From Elusimicrobiota bacterium (GTDB lineage Bacteria; Elusimicrobiota; Elusimicrobia; Elusimicrobiales; UBA9959), in NCBI GenBank assembly GCA_030639665.1, contig DAOWCC010000045.1, positions 1 to 13,187 on the forward strand: 13,187 nt of DNA, in the 5' to 3' direction. A model generated the notes under the pieces. The model worked only from the letters and a program-made list of their open reading frames with translations. It searched no databases and had not been told where the DNA came from. Positions 1-7,404 of this stretch are shown one piece after another. How positions within the stretch are numbered: the stretch's first letter is position 1; the number at the start of each line of letters is the position of its first letter. The translations under genes and the position numbers were made by a program.

Positions 1-3000
1 AGGAATAAACGATGTTGGCTCCAAACTTAATCTGAAAGGTCCGGTTTTCAGCATTATTTCATTTCCCGCCTTATCATTAGCTTCAACCTGAAGATCATAA
101 AAACCATCGTCCGGCACAGATGAAACTATTCCTCCATCGGATAATGGTATTTCAGCGCCGCTTTCCATATCCGTCAAAAAACCTTTGACTATAGACGGCA
201 AAAGATCATTGTCATCTGAAATATCCATTTTAAATCTTTCCAAAAACAAAGGGTTTTGTGTTTCATTGAATATGGTTATTTGGTTTTCCTGCTGATGCGC
301 CAACATTATTTTATTGTCCGGGCCAACAAAAAGATTTGTAATTGATAAAGGATAGTTTATACGCCTTAGAAGGGTATTGGTCACACCGTCAATCATAAGC
401 ATGTTTTTTCCATCATAAGCGTATATCATATGGGTTTGCGGATTAACTGCCAATTCATAACTAAAATAGCCCATATCACTAAAATCCAGCTCACTAATCA
501 AGGCAAGAGTACCTGCATTGTCGGTAAAAAGTTTTTTTCTGGCCCAACTTAGTAGGTAAACATTATTAAGCATTGGATCAAGCGCAATACCTCCATATCC
601 ATGTCCCGCATCGGTACATATCATTTGCATACTATGGTAATCCAAAGCGCAAATCGCCGGGAACATATTCCCTCCAATTAGAACTCTATCAGCGGAAGGA
701 TCATAAAATATATTTTCGGGAAGTCCGGGATTACTGCCTTGCCCAGGTAAATTTCCAGTGGATATGCTGTTTTCAATTTGAATATAAGGAGATGTCTGCG
801 TTTTACTTAAAACATAAACGCGCATCTCATTTCTGGCTGCAATGAAAAGCTTCTCAGGACTATCATCAATAGCTGCCAGAGAACTGCCAAAAGAAAGATG
901 TCCGATTGTATTTAAAGTGTCCGCATCAATAACACTCACGCCATTGGAATGAAGGGCATAAAGTTTTCTTCCGACATCGTCCAAAATAATTTTATTAGTC
1001 ACATTTGAAACTGAAATTCTGCTATAGAATTTATACCCATCCTTCGCGTCCAAAACATCTATTTCAGGAGCTCCGGACTTTGCCACAAAAACAAAGTCCC
1101 CGGTAGGGTCATAAACCGTCGCGGAAGGATTGCCGGAAATACCTGAAGAATACGCGCTCAATGGAGCGGATAAATTTACCGCGGGGGAAATACTGTCTTG
1201 AACAATTTCAAATATGCCGGAGGAAAGAGTTTCTTCATTTCCAAGCGGATCGGACGCGTTTACATGAAACGAATAAAAACCCGGCTCAAGCGATGGAGAG
1301 TCTTTATCAGCAACAGTAATGGTTGAAACCGCTAAACCTTCATGTTTCAATAGATGCGCGGATGAATCCAGAGGAGAATTAACATCCGTTATTGAAAAAC
1401 CAACTGAAATGGAATCAATATCCTTATAAAACGCCTGTAGTTTATCTTCAAAAACGGTAATAGTTCCTGAAGATGGATCACATGAATAATAGTTTTGCTT
1501 GGAAGAATTAAAAGCAAGAGAACGAACGCCAAGGGAAGCCGAGCCAAAATCAAGCCTTCCTATAAGCGAATTGTCTTTGGTATTAAATACATATATGCCA
1601 TGCTCAGAGCCTGCCGCATAAACGCGTTTTGAATCGTTACGCAATAATAGGCTTCTTCCTAAATTGTCAGTACCGGCGTCTATCACGCTGACAATTTTTT
1701 TTCGTCCGACATCAATCACTATAAGTTTTCCCTGATTTTTTGTGGAAATATACGCGCGTTTATTATTGTCATCAATAAGAAGACCCACAGCTTCCTGAGA
1801 AACAGCGGGCATATAACTAAATATCTCGTTATGACCGACGCTGACATCAAATCCGCGCAAATGGAAATCAGAACCGACGGCGTAGAGAATTTTCAAATGA
1901 GAGGAATAATAAATGTCAGCAGCCTCCATATTTACAGATTGCGTAAAGTTCATTGTATTCGCGTCAAAAACTTCAATTAAATTTCCATTAGTAATGTATA
2001 GCAAATCCGTATCCTCATTTACGGCAATTGCGGGTTCAGTCACAAGCAAAGGATTTCCCGGTAAGGGTTTTCTGGTGATTATAGAACCATCAGCCCCATC
2101 AATCACAAAAAGGCCGGTCACTTTTTGTGAATAACCGTCCGGAATATATTCCGTAATCGCATACACTTTATTTAATTTTTTATTAACTCCAAGAACTTTA
2201 GAAGCAACATCAATTGTAGTAATCTTATTTTCTGAAATGGCATCTAAAACGGTAATTTCCTGACCGCCAATATAAATTCTGCCGACATTTTCATTCACAA
2301 CCACAGTCTCAGCTCCCAGTATCCCACCTATTTTATGGCCGTTTAAAGGATTGGTTAATGTTATCTTAGGAGCCTGCTCGTCAGGTTTAACCAAAATGCC
2401 GTCGCTCATTCCGACTCCGCTCCATAGCCCTTGTTTATTACAAGACTTAACAGAAAAATACAAAGTTTGTCCGGGTTGTGGATTAATACCGGTATGTGTG
2501 ACCTTTTTAGACTTTCCTGAAGACAGAAAACTGGAAATATCTCCGCCGCCTGTATTAAACTGAGAAACTGTATCTCCCGCGTAAAGACGGGTATTTGCCG
2601 TCAAAAATCCGCCTTCCGCGACCGGACCCAGCACAGCCCATGCGTCCGGTCCTGAATCCGGGATTATTCCATCTAATGAAGGCTTTGCGGTATAAAGCAT
2701 ATATTCGTATTGATCATCAAAACCGGAAACATACAAACGATTATTAAACGAAACAATATTGCTTCTCCCAGGGGTGGCAAGATGATGAAACCAATCCGTT
2801 TTAAAGGGAACATCCTGATGCTCCCACGGCTCTAGCATCCCTTTAGCATTATTTATTTTTGCTGAATAAAGTCTCTCTCTCTCTATTAGAAAAAATTTCC
2901 CATTCAAAACAGTCACGGAAGGCCGCGGGAGAGATGATTTTATACTTGACATAGTCAATTCCAGCCATTGTCCAATAGCACCAGTTACGGGATCAATATC

Positions 3001-5853
3001 GGTGACAAAAACTCTGAGATAGAGAGGGGAAAAATAAGGGGGAGCCTGTCTTCCAATAAAAACATATAATTTTCCATTGTAAACTATTGAATCATGGCTA
3101 TGAGCTCTTATTGGAAGCTGCGTGCCGGAAAACCACTGACTTATATTCCCATCTTTATCCGGTTTAGCATAATGTACAAGTTTACTCGCGCCACAAAAGG
3201 TTTCATTACCATAAATTCCTCCTCCTGTTACATAAATAGTGTCACTTGAAGAAACAACATCGAAGTCTTTAATCAAATAACCCGCGCAATTATAACCACT
3301 ATACCACTCTTGACTTTTATCTTGAGGACCAAGAATTTTTTTTAAATTATGAAACTTTCCTGATGAAGCATCTATATCGGCGCTAAGCATATAAAATAAA
3401 CTGGCGCTCGGCAGTTGGGTAGGAGATGTATCTGGATACATTTCAGAATGCGGATAGATATCATAAAGTCTATTTCCCAAAATAGCTGAACGACCACGAA
3501 GAAGAACATCAATGCCGCTAGAGACGGGCTCTTTCAAATCATTGGTTTCAAAGTCCAATGAAGAGGAAATTCCAATTGAGTAATAACTTTCCTCTATGCC
3601 GGACTCAGGATCATTAACTATCCAGGAAGCTCCCAAACGGTCATAAAGATACGATTCTAAGGAGTCAGCGCGTACTATAGGAGTTGAAGGCGGAGTGTTG
3701 TCCTTTGCAACCGGAATTACTATGGAAACTATGTTTGATATATCGGAAAAGTTATTAGCCCCATCAATAGCTTTGACAGCAAAATAATATGTCCCCGCTA
3801 GATTCAATCCGCTAACACTAGTCAAAGCAATGCTGGTTGACGAAAAAACAATCTCACTTTCAGAGGGAATTGCATTCGAAAACTCTTCCTCGGTTTCTAT
3901 CGGAGATCTGAAATAGCGCAGCTCAAAATCAACAATGCCACTACCGCCTAAATCAATAGGAACACTCCACATCAAGTCAATTTCATTAAAAGTGTTTCCT
4001 AATGCTGAATCTAAATCCACTACTGCTTGAGGAGGGATGGAATCCATACCGGCGCTAGCGCTCACAATAGTGGAAAGTGAACTTCGGTTTTCCTCTTCAT
4101 CTATGGCAAAAAAAGCGATATAATAAGTCGCGCCTCTGGAAAGGCCATGCAATGTAAAGACTTCAGTTGAACCAGATAATTTTGGCGCTATATTGTTCGG
4201 ATATTCCGCAGCGGAAAGCAAAAAATCATTTTCATTGGAAGGAATATCAGTAGAATAAAATATCCCGTAAGATGCCGCGCTTCCAATTATTCCATTATCC
4301 CCTGAAGCTTCCCATAGTAGATTTATTTTACCATCAAGATGAGATTGCATTGCGGATAATTCTGAAACCGAACCGGGAGAAACATTATCTACCGTTTTAG
4401 TGGATGTAAAATGACTCCCGGGATCTCCAAATGACCAATCTGATGAGTTGCCACTATCGTCATATGCCCTTAGAATAAAATAATAAACTGTATCCTGCTC
4501 AAGATTTTTAATCTCAAAAGATTCTTGTGCACCGGCAACAGATGTTGAATTATAAATTACGAAGGGAAACTCTTCTTTAGGAGCATAAGGAGCGTCAGAT
4601 AATGAATAACGAATATCGTAATAAGCCGGAGAACCGGAAGTTAAATCATCCCCTGTGGCTGTCCATCCTAAAGTCACTGAGGTAGAACTTTTATCTATAA
4701 CATGCAAATCCATTACCCTGCTTGGCGGAGTAGTGTCTCTAAGCGGTGGTAATTTAAACTTTTGAACCAGGCCTTCATGAAACGCGGTGTACACATTTCC
4801 ATCACCATCGCATGAAAATCCGGTTATGATTCCGGAAAAATATTCCGGTCTGCCAAACTCCATAATAAGATTTCCATGTTGATCGAAAATATGCACTTGG
4901 TTTAAGTTATAAGCATATGCCAAAATAAAATCATTTGAAGGCTCTGTACATACCTCCGAATAATTAGCCCCTATTTCTCCGAATTTTTTAATATACTCAC
5001 CGTTATTATTAAAAACAAGAATTCCATTATAATAGTCCGCAATATACAATAATTCTTCCGATTCATTGAGGGCAATATCACGAAAACGAGAAAATGATCC
5101 TCCGGGAAAAGATCCGTTTATTTGCCATTCTAATTGTCCACTACTATTAAATTTTTGAAAAACTCCATAAGAACCAACCACATACATATTATCCACAGAA
5201 TCAGCAACAACTCCCGGTGCCCATTGGCTTAGAAGATGAATCTTAAGCTGATTTCCGTCAAGGTCATGAATAAGAATGGCACTAGAATGACCGCTGGCAA
5301 GATAAATTTTATTAGATTTGGAAATTGATATATCAGCGCCTGGCCAAACTGGTTTAAAAGAAGAAACCAAGACTCCCTCGCTGTTGTATTTATTAACAGG
5401 CTCACTCCATTGAGGAGCCACATAGATAAACTCTTCACCCCAAATTTCAGTAACATCTACGGACGGCCAAAACAGCTGGGTACTAAAATTTAATGCGGAC
5501 TCAATTATGCCAAAACTTTCAGAAAATATAACTGATTGACCATCAGGATTACTTACAAAAACATTCCAGTAACCACCTGACATTCCCGATAAATTAAAAG
5601 TTGCCTTTATTTCATTTGAAGATACTAAAAGAACCGATGTTGCAGTTATTTGGTCATCACCTTTAGTTAATTTTACCTGCGCTCCTGATTGAAAATCTGA
5701 GCCATTTACAGTTATCTCCAAACTACCTATATTAACTTCGTTCTCAGGACTTATAGATGTTATAGTCGGAAAAGAATAAGAAAAGCCATTTCCAAAACAC
5801 AAGAAAAACAAGATTGTTGAAAGGAATAAAATTAAGCCACGAAATTTGAACAT
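1..5853 (-). CDS. Giant secreted multi-propeller/FN3 surface protein (C-terminus beyond window)
   Basis: One uninterrupted frame of 1951 codons runs from an ATG at 5853 off the left edge, so the stop is not seen. Residues about 1-22 form a signal peptide (basic MFKFR start, then a hydrophobic stretch), implying export. My own translation shows, in order: IPT/TIG domain (about 24-110, with the typical P-x-I-T-S-I-S-P opening and V-N-G-S-D-F); NHL-like propeller (about 115-370); three FN3 domains opening with D-x-x-P-P or similar (about 372-488, 490-600, 601-712); a fourth FN3-like module split by a Kelch-like propeller (about 740-1150); a YVTN-type propeller (about 1156-1476); an Ig-like domain (about 1477-1560); a second YVTN-type propeller (about 1563-1870); and a second Ig-like domain running off the edge. 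No catalytic motif was seen. By family knowledge this architecture fits extracellular binding or adhesion; the ligand is unknown. An AGGGG lies 7 bases before the ATG. Confidence 0.9.
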   Translation of the reverse strand, partial: MFKFRGLILFLSTILFFLCFGNGFSYSFPTITSISPENEVNIGSLEITVNGSDFQSGAQVKLTKGDDQITATSVLLVSSNEIKATFNLSGMSGGYWNVFVSNPDGQSVIFSESFGIIESALNFSTQLFWPSVDVTEIWGEEFIYVAPQWSEPVNKYNSEGVLVSSFKPVWPGADISISKSNKIYLASGHSSAILIHDLDGNQLKIHLLSQWAPGVVADSVDNMYVVGSYGVFQKFNSSGQLEWQINGSFPGGSFSRFRDIALNESEELLYIADYYNGILVFNNNGEYIKKFGEIGANYSEVCTEPSNDFILAYAYNLNQVHIFDQHGNLIMEFGRPEYFSGIITGFSCDGDGNVYTAFHEGLVQKFKLPPLRDTTPPSRVMDLHVIDKSSTSVTLGWTATGDDLTSGSPAYYDIRYSLSDAPYAPKEEFPFVIYNSTSVAGAQESFEIKNLEQDTVYYFILRAYDDSGNSSDWSFGDPGSHFTSTKTVDNVSPGSVSELSAMQSHLDGKINLLWEASGDNGIIGSAASYGIFYSTDIPSNENDFLLSAAEYPNNIAPKLSGSTEVFTLHGLSRGATYYIAFFAIDEEENRSSLSTIVSASAGMDSIPPQAVVDLDSALGNTFNEIDLMWSVPIDLGGSGIVDFELRYFRSPIETEEEFSNAIPSESEIVFSSTSIALTSVSGLNLAGTYYFAVKAIDGANNFSDISNIVSIVIPVAKDNTPPSTPIVRADSLESYLYDRLGASWIVNDPESGIEESYYSIGISSSLDFETNDLKEPVSSGIDVLLRGRSAILGNRLYDIYPHSEMYPDTSPTQLPSASLFYMLSADIDASSGKFHNLKKILGPQDKSQEWYSGYNCAGYLIKDFDVVSSSDTIYVTGGGIYGNETFCGASKLVHYAKPDKDGNISQWFSGTQLPIRAHSHDSIVYNGKLYVFIGRQAPPYFSPLYLRVFVTDIDPVTGAIGQWLELTMSSIKSSLPRPSVTVLNGKFFLIERERLYSAKINNAKGMLEPWEHQDVPFKTDWFHHLATPGRSNIVSFNNRLYVSGFDDQYEYMLYTAKPSLDGIIPDSGPDAWAVLGPVAEGGFLTANTRLYAGDTVSQFNTGGGDISSFLSSGKSKKVTHTGINPQPGQTLYFSVKSCNKQGLWSGVGMSDGILVKPDEQAPKITLTNPLNGHKIGGILGAETVVVNENVGRIYIGGQEITVLDAISENKITTIDVASKVLGVNKKLNKVYAITEYIPDGYSQKVTGLFVIDGADGSIITRKPLPGNPLLVTEPAIAVNEDTDLLYITNGNLIEVFDANTMNFTQSVNMEAADIYYSSHLKILYAVGSDFHLRGFDVSVGHNEIFSYMPAVSQEAVGLLIDDNNKRAYISTKNQGKLIVIDVGRKKIVSVIDAGTDNLGRSLLLRNDSKRVYAAGSEHGIYVFNTKDNSLIGRLDFGSASLGVRSLAFNSSKQNYYSCDPSSGTITVFEDKLQAFYKDIDSISVGFSITDVNSPLDSSAHLLKHEGLAVSTITVADKDSPSLEPGFYSFHVNASDPLGNEETLSSGIFEIVQDSISPAVNLSAPLSAYSSGISGNPSATVYDPTGDFVFVAKSGAPEIDVLDAKDGYKFYSRISVSNVTNKIILDDVGRKLYALHSNGVSVIDADTLNTIGHLSFGSSLAAIDDSPEKLFIAARNEMRVYVLSKTQTSPYIQIENSISTGNLPGQGSNPGLPENIFYDPSADRVLIGGNMFPAICALDYHSMQMICTDAGHGYGGIALDPMLNNVYLLSWARKKLFTDNAGTLALISELDFSDMGYFSYELAVNPQTHMIYAYDGKNMLMIDGVTNTLLRRINYPLSITNLFVGPDNKIMLAHQQENQITIFNETQNPLFLERFKMDISDDNDLLPSIVKGFLTDMESGAEIPLSDGGIVSSVPDDGFYDLQVEANDKAGNEIMLKTGPFRLSLEPTSFIP

Positions 5854-5860
5854 ATGAAAA

Positions 5861-5865
5861 CCCCT
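5861..5865 (-). promoter_or_regulatory. Ribosome binding site of the giant surface protein
   Basis: AGGGG on the minus strand sits 7 bases before the ATG at 5853. Together with the signal peptide that begins at this ATG, it fixes the start of the long open frame. Confidence 0.55.
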
Positions 5866-6103
5866 AAATTTCCTTTGATTTAAATTAATGTTCCAAAACC
5901 CTTACAACTGGAATATAAAATAATTATAATTAAAATACCCTCTCATTGTATTGCAGTTTTTAAAACTCAATTCAATAAATAGTTATCCCTAATTAGGTTT
6001 ATCTTTTATTCTCAAAAACCACACTCAAAAGCACGGGCAGACTAAAACTTTAAGCCTTATAAGAATCTTCCAACTAAATTTTATAATGATGCTCCCCACA
6101 AAT

Positions 6104-6179
6104 GTAACCCTACCACCCGCTTATGGCGCTATATGCGCCATCCATAAAAATCCGCTTCGCAAGCGGGTGGTAGGGTAAC
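6104..6179 (-). repeat. Nested inverted repeat, possible structured RNA leader
   Basis: The outer arms 6107-6122 and 6161-6176 pair perfectly over 16 bases (ACCCTACCACCCGCTT with its complement). One mismatch and two further pairs extend the stem to 6104/6179. Inside is a 7-base-pair hairpin, ATGGCGC/GCGCCAT (6123-6129 and 6135-6141), with a TATAT loop. CCGCTT occurs twice on the plus strand (6117-6122 and 6152-6157). The segment AAGCGG at 6161-6166 can therefore pair either in the outer stem or in a local hairpin with loop CGC, but not in both. No T-run follows on either strand, so a simple intrinsic terminator is unlikely. It could be a regulatory leader or a REP/MITE-like palindromic unit. 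Confidence 0.75.
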
Positions 6180-6188
6180 CATAGTTAC

Positions 6189-6217
6189 TTTGTACCAGAC
6201 TATCTGACGCTTGTCAA
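6189..6217 (-). promoter_or_regulatory. Predicted sigma70-type promoter for the giant surface gene
   Basis: On the minus strand a perfect -35 TTGACA (6212-6217) is followed after 17 bases by TACAAA (6189-6194), which matches TATAAT at four of six positions. Transcription would begin near 6182, just before the nested inverted repeat. The assignment is by consensus match only. Confidence 0.5.
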
Positions 6218-6288
6218 GAACGCAATCGTCACACAACGGCTCACCTTACCAATGAAAAATCGATGCTCGTTTTTCTTGTAAAAATGGC

Positions 6289-6993
6289 TTATATTTTGGA
6301 ATTATTGAGTCTGGGTTGATAATAAAACCAGCCCTTTCCTCTTTTGTTTTTTATTCTGCGGGAAATCTTTGGACCCAGGTTTTGTCGAAGTCTGCACATC
6401 AGAGAGCGGAAAGCGTCTTTTTTATTCATTAAATCATCCTTTTGAAAAAGACACTTAATCGCCGATTCTTCACTTACACAATTTGAAACATTTTCAAAAA
6501 GAAGAGAAAACAAGCTAAACTGCTCTTTTGAAAGAGACGCAACCGTTTCATCCCCTTTCATCACGCTCAAGGTTTTAAAATCAAGAATCAAATCCGAATC
6601 AAAATTGGTTCCCCTCTCCCAGTCTATTCTTCTGAGCAGACCTTTTATCAACGGAAGGATTTGTTTAGGTGTTTTGTCTTTTTCAATGAACATATCAGCC
6701 TGACAATCATTGTAGCTTTTTGACCTTTCTTCCGAATATCCGCTAAGTATAACAATGAGAACTTTTTGTATGCTTTTGTCAGCGCGTATTACGCGGCAAA
6801 TATCCAAAGCTGTGCCATCATTGAAATTATAATCGAGCAAGAAACAATCAAACTTATTTGTTTTCGTTAATTCAATAATTTCTTTGCATGAAAGAGAGGA
6901 TGTCACCGTAAAATTTGAGGATTCAAAAGCTCTTTTCAAATATCTTAAGCAAGTCTTATCGTCGTCGCCTATCAAAATGTTGTATTTCTTCAT
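6289..6993 (-). CDS. OmpR/PhoB-family response regulator
   Basis: A cytoplasmic two-component transcription regulator of 234 residues, about the normal length for the family. The N-terminal receiver domain (about 4-121) has the acidic pair D10/D11 in I-G-D-D-D, the phospho-acceptor D54 (F-L-L-D-Y), S84 (I-L-S-G-Y) and K105 (I-E-K-D), so the phosphorylation site is complete. The C-terminal winged helix (about 132-226) shows L-S-K-E-Q-F-x-L-F, R-L-R-Q-N-L and the G-K-G-W-F-Y wing that replaces the usual G-x-G-Y. I chose the ATG at 6993 because the receiver fold begins directly after it and GGTGG lies six bases upstream. The frame stays open to a TTG at 7059, but those 22 extra residues do not look like receiver sequence and have no ribosome binding site. 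No partner histidine kinase is in view. The target genes are unknown; the divergently structured leader of the next gene downstream is a candidate. Confidence 0.9.
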   Translation of the reverse strand: MKKYNILIGDDDKTCLRYLKRAFESSNFTVTSSLSCKEIIELTKTNKFDCFLLDYNFNDGTALDICRVIRADKSIQKVLIVILSGYSEERSKSYNDCQADMFIEKDKTPKQILPLIKGLLRRIDWERGTNFDSDLILDFKTLSVMKGDETVASLSKEQFSLFSLLFENVSNCVSEESAIKCLFQKDDLMNKKDAFRSLMCRLRQNLGPKISRRIKNKRGKGWFYYQPRLNNSKI

Positions 6994-7392
6994 ATCCAAC
7001 CACCAGTGAAGATATTCTATAAAATTATTTGAACTTACTGCGAATAAGAAAGACATCAAATTATTTATGATGGGAATTATATATGTATAGTTGTTAGTAA
7101 TACTTGTTGAATTATTGTTTTCAAGGATGGGAAATTTCTTACAATCCGCTCACTGCTTGAACACTGGGGGTGTCCATAGCAAACCTTTGTCAGCCCAGTC
7201 CACTCTCTGCTTTCTCGCCTTATGGCGAACTCGGAAATATTCATAGAATATCCGCCGCCTTTAAATTCTAAAGCAACAGCTTGGCAACCAAACACTACAA
7301 ACTCCATTAACCCCATGAATGCAAAATAAATCACACGCAAATTACGCAAAAACAAACATAAAGGAATTTAATCTTAGGCCAAATCATAAATA
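6994..7392 (-). other. Gene-free stretch upstream of the response regulator, with several hairpins
   Basis: This 399-base stretch separates the glycosyltransferase stop from the regulator start. A 92-codon frame (7077-7355, minus) crosses it but opens with TTG, has no ribosome binding site and matches no family I know, so I do not call it a gene. The middle part, 7161-7251, can form several hairpins and is listed separately. The last 80 bases before the regulator are AT-rich and probably hold its promoter, although I find no convincing -35/-10 pair. Confidence 0.5.
7161..7251. repeat. Cluster of short inverted repeats (possible structured RNA or palindromic element)
   Basis: Four pairings lie close together. 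TCGCC/GGCGA (7215-7219 and 7224-7228) closes a TTAT loop. ATATTC/GAATAT (7237-7242 and 7246-7251) closes an ATA loop. ACTGGG/CCCAGT (7163-7168 and 7194-7199) flanks a 25-base insert. GAACAC/GTGTCC, starting at 7160, forms a fourth helix with one G-U pair that competes with the third. The segment is also less AT-rich than its flanks. This could be a small noncoding RNA, the regulator's 5' leader, a decayed mobile element or chance. Confidence 0.35.
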
Positions 7393-7404
7393 TTATTTTT
7401 GGCC
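7377..7404 (-). terminator. Weak hairpin at the end of the glycosyltransferase gene
   Basis: GGCCAAA (7377-7383) and TTTGGCC (7398-7404) form a 7-base-pair stem around a 14-base loop that contains the stop codon at 7393-7395. No T-run follows on the minus strand, so it may be an RNA 3'-end stabiliser and not a true intrinsic terminator. Confidence 0.3.

Larger units (their letters stand above)
5854..6288 (-). other. Gene-free leader between response regulator and giant surface gene
   Basis: This 435-base stretch has no coding frame worth keeping on either strand. It holds a predicted promoter (6189-6217), a nested inverted repeat (6104-6179) and about 250 bases of AT-rich DNA before the ribosome binding site. 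If the promoter is used, the giant gene's mRNA has a leader of about 325 bases whose first structured element is the inverted repeat. Confidence 0.6.

Noticed and set aside
6120..6128. CTTATGGCG shared with 7219-7227, both in hairpins
   Set aside because: A nine-base match with different flanks is within chance and does not show that the two elements are copies of one repeat.
6104..6179. Nested inverted repeat as the terminator of the response regulator gene
   Set aside because: It lies more than 100 bases past the stop, a good promoter sits between, and no T-run follows the stem on either strand.
7077..7355. 92-codon minus-strand frame between the glycosyltransferase and the response regulator
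   Set aside because: It opens with TTG, has no ribosome binding site, matches no known family and overlaps a hairpin cluster. I kept the region as non-coding.
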